A stretch of 64,000 bases of DNA from Liolophura sinensis. Lineage: Eukaryota > Mollusca > Polyplacophora > Chitonida > Chitonidae. Location of the stretch: NCBI RefSeq assembly GCF_032854445.1, contig NC_088303.1:5465501-5529500 (forward strand). The letters run 5' to 3'. Below are positions 46,291 through 57,501 of the stretch, in pieces. Position 1 is the stretch's first letter. Each line of letters begins with the position of its first letter. The notes under the pieces were generated by a model. It was not told the DNA's origin. It was given only the letters and a program-made list of their open reading frames with translations, and did no database searches. The position numbers and the translations under genes were made by a program.

Positions 46291-47416
46291 GAACGAAGAT
46301 TAGAAACAACTTTAGCTAATTTGAAATAGTTGAGTCATTCTGATACGAAAATGGCTAAATGTATATTTTCTATTAATTAATAATTTTCTGTTACTTTTTT
46401 CTTTGGTTTTACTTTTTTAGCTATACGTCTATAATTATATTGTATTCCTGCATAAACCAGTATTCTGCTGATGGAACTAAACATCCCGAAGGTCTGGTCC
46501 ATGTGCATTGTTTTAATGTTATTGCATGTTAAATGTGATACAACACACAACATTTTGAGTATATCTATATAGACAAGTGACCTCTAATAAATTGGTATTA
46601 ACATATGTGCATTGTTTACTTATATGTGTTGAAGCCACAGTGTTAGGGGGCGTGTAATTTTTTTTTGAGGTAAATTAAAATCTAAAAATTTGCCAACTAT
46701 CAAACTGTTGTCACTGGCATCGTTTTACATTCTTTGTTCTGTGTCTGTTATTTTATAATAGATGTAATGATCTCCTTAAGATTTCTTTGAGATTACAATA
46801 ACACAAGAACGCTCCCATAAAGACGACATCTTTATTTCCATTATACTTAATATCACTTTCACCTTTTTCCCTTGGAAACGATCGCTCTCTCAGAATCCGT
46901 CATATTATAATGTAAGTAGTGATCTAGTGAGAGATTTTAAAAGGTTTAAACTTAAGTTACCTAAAAAGATATATCTATCCTGGCTACTTCCAGACCTCTG
47001 TACAGCTACTGTAAGCCCTCCCAGACTCTGTTAATCTACGTAATTAAATCCTGGAAACACATGAAAACTTATTTAATCCCTTCACGTTCAAGATAAATTT
47101 CACGAATTTTCTAGTTCAGCTTTTAAGTTCTAGTGATTATCTTACTCATTTTGTAGGTCTTCCAAACCTGTTGTTTCGGAGTCTCTGCGGGCCGTTGTTA
47201 CCATGTATTCCTATCGTTTTCAAACTTTCAGGCTGAAAGCGTATTTTTAGCTCAGACAATTAAAAATTCTTTTTACAGCTGTTTGAATGTTTGCAGTGAC
47301 ATTCTTGCAGATATTATCAATATGTTTCTCGTTCTTCTAGATCACTTAGTTTGACTGCCATATTAGATTTTAACCCATCTTTATTCCAAGTACCAGTGAT
47401 CGAATCTGTCTAAAAT
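46291..47416. other. No recognised feature
   Basis: AT-rich DNA without repeats or coding frames of note. Confidence 0.4.
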
Positions 47417-47711
47417 GTACGTATAGAGTTATTTATTTATTTATTTGATTGGTGTTTTACGCCGTACTCAAGAATATTTCACTTATATGATGGCAGCCAG
47501 CATTATGGTGGGAGGAAACCGGGCAGAGCCCGGGGGAAACCCACGGCCATCCGCAGGTTGCTGGAAGACCTTCCCACTTATGACCGGAGAGGAAGGCAGC
47601 ATGGGCTGGATTTGAACTCATAGCGACCGCATTGGTGAGAGGCTCCTGGGTCATTCCGCTGCGCTGGCGCGCTTTCCGACTGAACCACGGAGGCCCCTCG
47701 TACGAATAGAG
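47417..47711 (-). mobile_element. SINE family 1, full length, with target duplication
   Basis: A complete copy from the (ttta)n tail to ccacggaggcccc. Flanks gtacgtatagag (47417-47428) and gtacgaatagag (47700-47711) differ at one base. It is one of the best preserved copies. Confidence 0.93.
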
Positions 47712-48410
47712 AATTTTAGCTACATAAAGTTCAAGTGAAACAATATACTCCGTTTAGAAACTCGCCATGTAAAAACTTTGTATAGCTTTATGCTTTGTGA
47801 GATAGCTTTGATACATTCCCATGTATTTTGGGCAGGTGATTCTGAATCTTGTGTTGTTTCTGTCTGTTAGTGACCTTTTGAGACATACAAAATGTCCGTT
47901 GACTCCGCGCTCTAAGCACAGGCGAGCAGGGGCTGAACGCTGCATAGGTTGGTAGATGAGGGAAACCCCTATGTAGACTAGGCGGGAGGGGGGGGGGGAT
48001 TTGTTTTGCACTGGCGTTTACCGCCCCAAATGGGCGATGCACGCCACATCTTTACGTGGTATTGAGTTTGCTGTGCTTATTTTTCCTTAGTTTATTATGT
48101 ATACATTAGATAGGTAAATATATGCACTCATATATATTAGGTTCGGGGCAGGTTAGACTGATAGGCGAGGGAAGATAGGCATTAGTATATACAGCTCCGT
48201 GTTAAAGACATATACGGGCAATACATATAGATACATAGTCACATAGAGCATAAAAACGAATTCACAGCCGAAATATTTCGCATGTAAAATAATTATCTAA
48301 AACAAACTTTTCCCCCTTATTTCATAAGATTTATGTAGACTAGGCTACGGACGTCAAACGTATTTATCTCCGAGAGTGACTGGGCGTGTGCCACTTATCA
48401 TCGGTCTGAC
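47712..48410. other. Left approach to the GC-rich island
   Basis: It includes a G-run (ggcgggagggggggggggat) near 47981-48000. The minus frames over 47754-48042 overlap and are unsupported. No Polinton inverted terminal repeat was recognised here. Confidence 0.4.
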
Positions 48411-48416
48411 TCAAGG

Positions 48417-48680
48417 TATTATTCAGTGCATACGAGGAAGGGCGAGAATAAAGGCACTGTGGCAGCCCTGCTCGGAGTTCTCCTGTACATGCCAGAGAGT
48501 GAAAGTGACTTTACATCCCCTAGAGTGACTGGGCGTATGTCACTTCTCATTGTTCTGCCTCAAGCGATGATTCAGTGCATACGAGGTCTGCGCGAGAATA
48601 AAGGCACTGTGGCAGCCCTGCTCTCCTGTACATTGGAGTCACTGAGGCTGCCCAGTTCTCCTGTACATTGGAGTCTTGGT
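48417..48680. repeat. About 175-bp tandem duplication, with a third partial unit
   Basis: attcagtgcatacgagg, then gcgagaataaaggcactgtg, gcagccctgctc and ctcctgtacat, is found twice (from about 48420 and from about 48570). gtgactgggcgt also recurs, as does ctcctgtacattggagtc near 48625 and 48658. Confidence 0.8.
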
Positions 48681-49177
48681 AGGTGGGTTGGCCACGGAGC
48701 AGCTTCCAGCTGACCCACCTCCAAGACCCGTTCTCCATTCATTATCTGCAAGGGCAATTGAGCAAGATGCTCCTCCGTTGGCCGCTGGCCTGAAAGCCTT
48801 TTCCCCACCACCCCTAGCGCCGATGCCGCCGCCGTCGCCACCATCACCGCCATCGCCGAGTGACATCGCTCGACTTGGCAGCACTGTCGAAGGTGTGGAC
48901 CCAGGAACACACGGCGTTTACTGACGAGCGGACCGCGTCTACGGGTCTACGGGCGGACCGCGTCTACGGGCCTACGGGCGGACCGCGTCCACGGGCGGAC
49001 CCACAACTCCCGGTCGAATTTTACGGGATATCCCAGTCCACCTCAACCCAGCCACCAACACTGACCACCTATCTCTGACACGACCTCAGCACCGATCACC
49101 GTTTCCACACGCGCCTATTTTCGGCCCCCCCCCCCCACGCTATTAGACAACTTGGTGTTACCTAGGTCGCCAAACAG
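48681..49177. other. GC-rich tract of unclear content within the island
   Basis: A plus frame at 48676-48924 ends in a Pro/Ser-rich segment (PPPSPPSPPSPSDIARL). A 17-18-bp repeat (acgggcggaccgcgtct) follows at 48925-49000, about four copies, and there is a C-run at about 49126-49136. It may include the end of an unrecognised structural gene. Confidence 0.4.
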
Positions 49178-49565
49178 ATGGCTCCGAAGCGGACGCTGTA
49201 CGTGCGCGAGGCGTTTGAGCATTTTCATCGCCGAACCTACTTGCTGGTACTTGCTGGTACTTGCTGGTGGATTTCACGGAAGCCATACCCGACCAGCTAC
49301 AACTTTGCACCCACATCTTCCGCGGAGAGATTCAGCACGCCTACCCGCCACAAGCCGAATGCATGAAGAATCTGTTAAATAGGGACGATCCACTGAAGTG
49401 GGCGTAGAAAGCGAGGTTACAGCGACACAAGAGGGGTTTCCAAACCATGGTCAAGAAAAGTGTTACCCTGCATAAGAAAGGACGCATTGTACAGCGCAGA
49501 AGTTTTCTTGGAGCTCTACTCCTTCCTGTTGCATCAGCCTCGTACGTGCCATCGGGAAATGGTAA
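49178..49565 (+). pseudogene. Small basic capsid-core-type protein of the Polinton, broken
   Basis: The ATG at 49178 opens MAPKRTLYV, followed by a triplicated 10-base tacttgctgg that shifts the frame. The downstream frame, in which TAG at about 49405 interrupts, reads through an acidic/polar part. A basic RHKRGFQTM and KKGRIVQRRSFLGALLLP follow near 49430-49525. A basic segment followed by a Gly/Leu hydrophobic patch is the shape of the small core-type proteins encoded next to the capsid genes in Polintons and adintoviruses. I infer a virion-core role for the intact ancestor. This copy has at least one shift and one stop. Confidence 0.5.
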
Positions 49566-49579
49566 TAAAGCATGGCAAG

Positions 49580-50045
49580 AAAATGGCCATGGTCGAGCCG
49601 CGGCTCACGCTCACGCACCCATCCGACTAGTTGAACCCAATTCCCAGTACCGTCAAAGCCCTCAAAGCGCTGACAATAAGATGCCATCGATCCTCTGCGA
49701 CATGACACTCTCGGACAATGCGAAACTACAGCGATATCACCACACTCTTTAACAGCTGTGTGTACCGCATTCAGCTTGCGGTTTTACGGCGAAAGGCTGT
49801 TCAGCTTCTTCACCGGATCAAAATCCGTCTATGGGCCGGACGGCTTGCGGAGAACTGACCGTCGATGGAAAGACCGTCCCCAAGAGTAACATGATCGACT
49901 TGGTGAACGACACCTTGGGTGAAAGACAACGTTTGCAACCCATGGGTCGAGAGGACTTCACCCGCGGGCCAAGAGTCATGAACATCCCTCGAAACTGGGT
50001 GCGCAACGGAATGTGGTGGTGAGACACCGAGCGATCGAACGATCG
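49580..50045 (+). pseudogene. Second small structural-type Polinton protein, broken
   Basis: A start at ATG 49590 (MVEPRLTL) runs into a stop after about 13 codons. Further pieces follow in other frames: TLSDNAKLQRYHHTL near 49707-49751, then VDGKTVPKSNMIDLVNDTL near 49862-49918. A segment of the type FTRGPRVMNIPRNW ends near 50010. These are the parts of a protein commonly found between the core-type gene and the penton gene in these elements. Its function is not established to my knowledge. Several stops and shifts. Confidence 0.45.
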
Positions 50046-50249
50046 CTGGTGCGATTGGGTGCCGGAAGAGACACACCACCTCAGTCGAAAAAGTCCTCTA
50101 TAACACCACGGTCTCTTCCCGCCCGTTCTCACCCTCCTGCCTCCCAGTACATCATTCCTCTTGCCTCCCCGTATACCACAACCACGCCAAGCCGACGAAT
50201 GATGGGGCGACAACAACGGTGAGCCGGACTGCATAAGTCTCAAGCAATC

Positions 50250-51120
50250 GTACCACCGCGGAAGTGGAGTCCGTATTAATCACCGCGCCAGATGGAAAGA
50301 TGGTCAGTTCGCCTGGAGGACTTTACCCTACCAACATGTTTTACGTGACGCTACACACTTACAGCTCACTCAGCTACTTCCCCAACAGTACCTTGGCGCA
50401 TTTCACCACAAAACTGCGACAGTTCATGCATTTGAGTAGCGACTGAGAATGTGGGTTGGTTGAAATACAATACCCCACACGTTCGGAAAGACGAAGTGTG
50501 GTATGTCTCCAAAGACGACCCACAATGCGCTAAGCATAAGTTATAATTGCCAGCACGCTATTAGCTTTTACCCAAAGCACTCTGACAGACTTGTTAACCG
50601 ACACGAACATCGCCTTGCTCAAGACTAACGCCCATGGTTTGACGTTGAGTCTCGATGATGTACAGCGGACACACACCATACGCTTTCGGAAACAACTGGG
50701 GCTCACTTTTAGCCCGTCTCTGGAGCAACTCTTAAATTTACCGTACCACTGGATAATGCGACCGGCCGATCTGATAAATAAATGCCGAGACCACCACGCG
50801 AACGCTGTACGTGTACATGTAGCCGTGCAGCAACGCCACGATTTGCTGGGCAGTTAAAACCTGCCGCATGAGAGTTGGGGAAAACGGCGTTCCGTACCTG
50901 ATTAAAAGTCATGGGCGACTGGTGAGCCGCGCCTTCAAACTGCACGCTCTCAAGGGAGGAAGGCGGTTGTTGACCAGCGCATGGTGAAGACCAAGGTGGC
51001 CTGGGTGAAGGGCAAGCCTCGAGGCACCAAACCATGCTCTGTGCCGGATATTTTTGGCTAACTCCATGGTTTTCCTCGAGTGTTGTCCTTCTGTGAGCAG
51101 TGACTTTGGTTTATGAACGT
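50250..51120 (+). pseudogene. Penton-like (minor capsid) protein of the Polinton, broken
   Basis: The segment FYVTLHTYSSLSYFPNST at 50338-50391 is followed by LAHFTTKL. Opening with an FYVTLxSNSS-like strand is the way Polinton minor-capsid proteins start. Another block at 50591-50857 includes RFRKQLGLTFSPSLEQLLNL and a mixed C-terminal part. The region between 50450 and 50590 and the part past 50860 are in other frames with stops. The ancestor would have formed capsid vertices (family knowledge). Confidence 0.5.
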
Positions 51121-51129
51121 TACCCACTG

Positions 51130-52290
51130 CGGACACCACCGTTCGAGAAGATCGCAGGGATGGCTACAGTCCATTTGCCAGCCTGAGCGACGTGGGACCC
51201 GTGGAATTTCTGATTAGCAACAGTAACACTTACTTGTCGCCGTGAAGGCGAAAATTATCAACATGGAGGGATGGGTGTGTGAGTCCGGCAAGAGCGTAGG
51301 TCCGATCAACTTGTGACTGCATTCGCTGTGGAAACAGGTCGACGCCTTTCGGAACGACAAACTCTTCACCTTTTCCACCAACAAACCGCGCCAACCTGGA
51401 GATTTTGTTGTCTTACGGCGCAGAGGCCTAGAACACCCAGCTGCCCTCCACCTTGTGGTACACAGACATAACTGGAATGTTTGACAGGAAGGATGAGAGC
51501 AACATCGGCTGTTACAAAAGGCTACAGCTTACGCCCAAAAGTGGGTCATGCAGGGGCGCCTTTACTGCGACATGTTACTGCAACGCGGTCACCTGCTTAA
51601 CAACGTGAGCGTCCGCATACGACACAACCCGTACAAGGACGCTTTTTCTTTGATGAGGGTGAGGAGGATACCGACTACAACACCCGCTTCGAGGAGGTGT
51701 TGGTCTTTGTGCGCAAAGTCAAAATGATCAGCGGTGTTCAACCGGGGCATTTGAAAGTGTTGGACAAAGACCCTACCAAGCACCCCGCCGCGTGCTGACC
51801 AAGTAATTCTCCGTGCCTAAAGGCCACACCCTCGACAAGAAACAAAACATGTGTCTGGGCAGCTTACCGACAAGTTTGGTGGTGGGATGCGTGAGTAACG
51901 CGGCTGTTAACGGGAGCTATAGTAAATACCCGTTCCATTTTCAGCACTTCAATACAAACTTCGTTGCCTTGTATTTCGGCGGACGTTCAATTGCTGCTTA
52001 GCCCCTGACACTCGACTTTGACACCGGGAATTTCGTCAGAATGTACATGAATCTTCAGCAACAAGGGAAAAATGTTCAACGGCGGGGGGAGAGCATCCTT
52101 GGCACTACGATTGCTGGACACGTTGTTTTGTGACACGCTGGGCCCGAGACCAGTCCGTCTACGGGTAGAATACTTTGAATCGTATGACTGTCACGCTCCC
52201 ACACCGACATCACCGCTTGGCTTAACCACAGAACACACCACTGGACGTCGAATGCTCGGCGGCTGCAGAGTCTGGACACGGCTGTGTTCG
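51130..52290 (+). pseudogene. Major capsid protein of the Polinton (F54H12.2-like), broken
   Basis: Fragments in several plus frames follow the order of the double-jelly-roll major capsid protein of metazoan Polintons, often annotated as F54H12.2-like. They are VGPVEFLISNSNTYL near 51200, LEILLSYGAEA near 51396, RLYCDMLLQRGHLLNNVSV near 51559-51615, and a stretch ending FVRKVK-like near 51710. The longest clean piece is 51813-52001, with LPTSLVVGCVSNAAVNGSY and FHFQHFNTNFVALYF. A stop at about 52000 is followed by PLTLDFDTGNFVRMYMN in the same frame. At least five stops or shifts make it non-functional. Confidence 0.65.
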
Positions 52291-52559
52291 GCAATATTGC
52301 GTGTATTACTAAACCCAGCGGGCTCGAGGTCGTCCCTTGGACGTTATTGTACATACGTTCGACACGTCATGCAAAACATACGATAACGACTGAATGGTGT
52401 TCGATTGGGTGGACCGCTATTTTGGGGCCCAGCCCTTCTTTCTTATCACTCCACCAGTCAGTTGGCCGTAATACGTTTTCTTGTTTTCCTGTTCGATGCT
52501 CTATGAATAAAGGAGAAATGAGATGACACTCGTATACAGTGGGTTGCATTTATTTCGCC

Positions 52560-53470
52560 TTCTCGACAACACATCATAAGGTCATGGTATAACCGTCCTT
52601 GAAGGTCTTCCCGTAAAAATAAGTGAAACCGTCTTTGTGCTGCGTATAGAAATACATATTGTTCCCCCGCATACGCATACCTCGGTTCACGCCAACCGTG
52701 CTGTGGTGGTTGCACAACACGAATAGGTACTCGTTCTAGTCCACAACCTAACGCCTTTGCACGAGATTTTGTCTTCGAACACAAGTTAAACCAGTATTTT
52801 TGGCACGAAAATACTCCCGATCAGCATTGGCCTAGAACAGAGGATGATGTAATTGACCCATACAAACTCCGCCAACTCCAGACTCAGGACGGTGTTTTTA
52901 TATAAGTCTACGTCCGGTTCAAGATGGTCTGGAACGTGGATGTCTTATTCGACGAAAAACCAAACCAAAAAATCGAACCCGACGATTCCCTCACATAGCT
53001 TACGCCTCGTTCGTGGTAACGATGATGCTTTACCCGTCGACGATGTTTTCCCCCGGGCTGTGGTGCATGTTTTTTTCTTTGTCACTGATGAACGTGAACA
53101 CGGGGCGCAGATCGTGGGACAAGTGGCTGAAGGTGAGACCTGGGATGCTAATGCAGTCCTTGAACATGTCGACGTGCATGGTTTGGTAGAACGCCAGGCG
53201 CCTTCATGAAGATTATCACGTCCACGTTGTTGTACCACCGCAACAAGTTTTTTACGGTGCTTTGTCTACGTCTCCTGTAGGGCCTTGTATTCGGCGTCCG
53301 TGCATGGTTCATGGGTGAGATCGTTGTGGAAAGCGTGACAGGGTGGGAGCGCCGTTCCTCCAGGCGGGCGAAGGAATCTATGTAGTTATAACAAAACTTG
53401 CCTTTGGCGACGCGGCCATCGTAGGCTTTAACCCACTTGTGGCAACTATAATTAGGGGCCAAGTAATTTC
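52560..53470 (-). pseudogene. Protein-primed DNA polymerase B fragment of the Polinton
   Basis: Read on minus from 53470, KGKFCYNYIDSFARLE (about 53405-53358) is the exonuclease/palm-border motif K.xFPYxxxDS.xKL of Polinton and adenovirus-type family B polymerases. Downstream, WYNNVDVIIFMKA (about 53223) fits the segment where the acidic residues of the palm begin. CISIPGLTFSHLS follows in another frame (about 53170-53130). Further pieces run to about 52560, with stops and shifts. Only the middle of the enzyme is present and it is dead. It is convergent with the capsid genes, as in intact elements. Confidence 0.55.
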
Positions 53471-53542
53471 GCGCTATGTCTCGTGAGCATAGCTAGCCAC
53501 GACTCAGCGTTCAATGACTCGCAGATGAAGTTATTCATTTTG

Positions 53543-54150
53543 TCTAACGGGCACTTTGCCGGATCTTTGTATATAGCTGGGGACTATATTGGTGAGGCAT
53601 GGCAAGAATCATGGGACGGGGATGCCCGGGCCGTGTTTAAAGCATGGTGGCAATGACAATGCAATTGGGAGCATGGAGACTTTGGACGAGTATAGACAAA
53701 AAACATGGAACAAAACATGGTTCGTTGGCGGTCAGGTGCGGGGATGTGGAATAGTACCAGCCACGAAATCAACGTCCGTAGGTTCGCCAATGAAGTCATT
53801 GGTTTTTTGTCTAACGGACCAGGCGGTCACTTTGCCGGATCTGTCTATAGCTGGGGGAATATGATGGTGTAGCGTGGTAAGAATCAAGGGGCGGAGAATG
53901 CCAGACCCGGGGGCATGCGTATAGAGTGATACCCCGGGACGTGATGAAAACACGGTAGCAACGTCCGTGGGGCTTGCTGAGGAAGTTTGTGATAGTGTCT
54001 AACGGACCAGGCCGTCACTCTGCCGGATCTGTCTATAACTGGGGCAACTATGTTGGTGTGGGGTGGCAAGAAGTATGGGGTGGAGAATGCCAGGTGTGCG
54101 TGAATGGTGATACCCGGGCTGTGGTGAAAAGACGGCAGCAATGACCATGG
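53543..54150. repeat. 188-bp tandem repeat, 2 full copies plus a longer first unit
   Basis: tctaacgg.cc...gtcact.tgccggatctg starts at 53543, 53810 and 53998 (spacings 267 and 188). Each is followed by ctatagctggggga, a tatgttggtgt-like block and a tggcaagaa-like block. Frames in it are by-products. It lies right at the outer end of the polymerase fragment and may be part of the Polinton flank. Confidence 0.75.
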
Positions 54151-54199
54151 AACGATGTCGCTGGGGAATTTGTTTCGCGTGTCAGGGGTCTGGCATCAA

Positions 54200-55980
54200 G
54201 AGTAGCATTTCAGCCCTCTAGGCAACTTGTCGTAAGAGGCGACTAACTAGAAAACCCATCCGTCCGATTAGTTTCTCTAGGTGCACCATAGAGACTGGCA
54301 AAGCAGTATCCCCTCGCTAGGCCAGGGTCCATGAACTTTCCCCATAACATGGGAGTGCCGAACTTGCCCGGTGTGTCTGTGAGGTTTGAGCAGGCAGCCG
54401 TATGCGGTAAAAAAAAAAAGAATTGTACCCACCCGCGAGGTCCCCGAGAAAAGAGTGAGTGAGCGAAAAGAAAGGAAGAAGGTAAAGAACAAAGAACAGG
54501 CGAGCTGTCGTATGTCCTATAGACGTGTTGGGGTGTATCATACGTATGATTCTTGGTAGGCGACGAGCTGTCAGGTGGTCGAGGGTAGTGAATGACCGAC
54601 AAGGACAGCCACGGGACCGGCATACGTTGGTCGTACGTTACGGATAGCAGCCGTACACACCGAAAACCCATTCTTTCCCGGCAGAAGTTTGGGTTGTTGT
54701 CAGGTTAGATGTATTACCCTAAGCAAACGCGGTAGATGTTTCAAAGCCCGGTCAGGAGCACGAGGTGATCCCGACACCTGACGAACGTTTTGCCGGCAGG
54801 AGTTGGGAATGGTAAGTCCAGGCATTCTGTGCCAGGCAGACGGTGGGAGGTTTCACCTACTGCGCAAGACGAGCCCGATTTTAATGTAGTGTACGGCGAG
54901 TGGGGATTCATCTACACTGCCCGGGGTGGTCTTGGGTATATTATCCTTGTCGGTGGCCACAAAACCAAAGGATTGGCCCTTTGGCGATGTTTCCGTACAA
55001 GACGAGGGCATAGCCGCGTAGTCGAGTGGTAAAGAGCTGCTGTGTCTGACCCAGTGAAAAACCTTTCGGCTTTTCCACAAAGACCAGTCCGAAGAATTCG
55101 TCCTCGTGTAAGACGAACGCTATCTTAACGATATGCTGTGTGTGTGTGAACTACCGTGCCGTGTTGAGCACGTCGACCCACTCACAAATCCCTCAATCGG
55201 TAGAACATCTTTTGACACGTTTCACATATATTCTATACTATACTATAATATACAAAGTACGAAGTGAACGACACGATTCCTCCCCACGGCTCCTCTCCAA
55301 TCCTACACGTTTTCTACGCAGTATTCTAGTTAGGTATATATGAGCAATTCTAAAATATGTAGCACATCAGTCTCCGAGTGCCGTCTATCAAATACAGCGC
55401 TAACAAATGAATTAAGGTGTCTGTAAGTGCGGATTGACGGCACAGTGCCAAAACCAAATCAGTAAATTGCTTTATTTGTTCACGCTTTAATATACCACCA
55501 TGAACGTTTGACCCCCATTAGGTATAATTGTCAATTTATCTTTCACATCCCACTGCTTGGAAGGATTCACGCTCCATGTTGATGATGGTCGTCCTAATGA
55601 AATATATCCTACATGTACGTTGTTCAGAGTACATCAGCGTTTGTATATAGTTGTTTCACTATATAAGTGGGGAGATCTGGGGTACAGTATTTATGTAGTA
55701 CCGTACATAAATATCTAATTTATTCCATGCCTGTGTGTATATCTCGAACTCTTTCTGACATAAGACAAATATTTTCTGAACAGGTTTACTGGCTCGATTT
55801 GCTATACATTACAGTTATGAGATATTTCAGACGTACTTATCTGACTACAACGTCCTATCAACTCTGAAAGATTATTTTACTAAATCAATTTAATATTGGT
55901 TGGCATCCTAATCTAAAGGACAAGGTGAACATTTGATATTGCTCAGATATATCCATGAATACACCAAATCTTTTTTTAAA
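54200..55980. other. Right edge of the GC-rich island, content unclear
   Basis: GC-rich to about 55.1 kb, then AT-rich. ttgtcgtaagaggcgactaa at about 54227 looks like the head of an unidentified dispersed repeat. Overlapping frames on both strands at 54243-54671 and 54790-55080 have no motif I can name. They might be missing Polinton genes too decayed to read. Confidence 0.35.
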
Positions 55981-55987
55981 TTGATCC

Positions 55988-56230
55988 CTATCTCCATGTA
56001 GACAAAGCTATTCCATGTTTAGCGGGCAAATAGGATTGGGAAAGAGATAGCTCCAGGTCCCCTGATCGGACTTCTACACAAAAAGATAACAGGATAGGGA
56101 GATAAATACGTTTTAGAAAAAATATGTCATCATTCCATTCATTGGGTGTCAATAGACCTTGAGATAACGTTGACATTTCGTCAGTAGGAAGGTTGCCTAT
56201 AAAATCATCAAAAAATCTGAACAAAACATT
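55988..56230 (-). pseudogene. L1/Tx1-like LINE reverse transcriptase fragment
   Basis: The minus frame starts FRFFDDFIGNLPTDEMSTL, then LLTPNEW, and after an apparent internal loss reads SGDLELSLSQSYLPAKHGI and STWR. This follows the order of the region before and into reverse transcriptase motif 1 in L1-like elements (F...LP.L, L...LT..E, ESG.LP.S....I.L.PK, NWRP). It is short, with a deletion, so certainly inactive. Confidence 0.5.
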
Positions 56231-56435
56231 TCTGAACAGTATTTAACACAAAATTGGCAAATAATAACGGCATAATTGACATTCCAAATGAAAACTAATG
56301 GACTAAACAGGCACTATGGCCTCGACCGGAAATGTGGCAGAGATATTTATGCGCCGCCAACTCGTGCGTAAAGCATCAGTCTTGTAAAAAAAGTTCTGAT
56401 TGCCTCATGCTCTAATGACGACACAAGGTATCTTT

Positions 56436-56655
56436 CATCATGTCATATGCCCTCTTTGATCATGTCATATACCCCCCTTGATCATGTCATATACCCCCCT
56501 TGATCATGTCATATCCCCTCCTTCATAATGTCATATAGGCCTACCCTCTTTCATCATGTCATATACCCTCTTTCATCATGTCATATACCCTCCTTGACCA
56601 TGCCATATACCCTCGTATTTATCATGTCTTAATCCGTCTTTTTACCCATGCCATA
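56436..56655. repeat. About 24-bp tandem repeat, 8-9 copies
   Basis: Units of atcatgtcatataccctccttg with length changes, running directly into the next array. Confidence 0.85.
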
Positions 56656-57060
56656 TTCCGTCGTTTGGATCATATGATGTTCCGTCTCTTGGTTAGAATC
56701 ATATTCCATCGTTTGGATCATATGATGTTCCTTTTCTTGGTTAGAATCATATTCCATCGTTTGGATCATATGATGTTCCGTCTCTTGGTTAGAATCATAT
56801 TCCATCGTTTGGATCATATGATGTTCCTTTTCTTGGTTAGAATCCTATTCCTTCGTTTGGATCATATGATGTTCCGTCTCTTGGTTAGAATCATATTCCA
56901 TCGTTTGGATCATATGAAGTTCCTTTTCTTGGTTAGAATCCTATTCCTTCGTTTGGATCATATGATGTTCCGTCTCTTGGTTAGAATCATATTCCGTCGT
57001 TTGGATCATATGATGTTCCGTCTCTTTGTTAGAGTCATTTCTGTCGTTTTGTTCAAGAGA
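56656..57060. repeat. 48-bp minisatellite with 96-bp dimer structure, about 8 copies
   Basis: The unit is tcgtttggatcatatgatgt, then tccgtctcttggttagaatc and atattcca. Copies alternate between a ccgtctc and a ccttttc version, giving a 96-bp higher-order unit. A 197-codon plus frame (56578-57171) stays open because 48 is divisible by three; it repeats LVRIIFHRLDHMMFRL and runs into a Leu/Phe-rich tail. I treat it as a by-product. Confidence 0.9.
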
Positions 57061-57501
57061 TTCGATCCTGCCATGTGCCATTGTTTTGATCAATTTCAAA
57101 TGAGAAGATTATTTTTCTTACTTTTCTCTGATTTGGAGCAATGTTCTTCTCTTTGCATTATTTCCATATAGGGATATTTGCCACTTTACACATGGCTCTA
57201 TGTACAGTTAATTCTAAATCATCCCACGTTTAAATGTTGACACTAACATGTCAGCAGTCTACTTGTCAAAGATTGGTGATTTAGTCCTGTGTCTTCCACA
57301 CTGAAACCACAGCCCAGTGATATAACTGAAAATTAACCAATCAATCAATGATTTATATCCGGACGAATGCGCTTACCCGATGGCAAAATTCTGAAACTGA
57401 AACTGGATCAAATATGAACCGGTTTAAATGGAAACCAGTTGAGAAAATACGTGAGTTTACAAGGCTATGTGGTCAAATCGATTGTAAGCTAGTTCAGGCA
57501 T

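Larger units (their letters stand above)
48411..54200. mobile_element. Degraded Maverick/Polinton (adintovirus-like) element
   Basis: This region is visibly richer in G+C and CpG than the rest of the window. It holds remnants in Polinton order: small basic core-type protein, a second small structural-type protein, a penton-like protein and a major-capsid-like protein on plus, then a convergent protein-primed family B polymerase fragment on minus. All are broken by stops and shifts. I could not find the integrase, the packaging ATPase, the protease or the terminal inverted repeats, so the limits are approximate and set by composition. Such elements are integrated virus-like transposons of animals. 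This one is a fossil. Confidence 0.7.

Noticed and set aside
48676-48924. Pro-rich plus-strand protein in the GC island
   Set aside because: Low-complexity frame with competing minus-strand frames over the same bases. It may be part of a decayed Polinton gene but cannot be supported alone.
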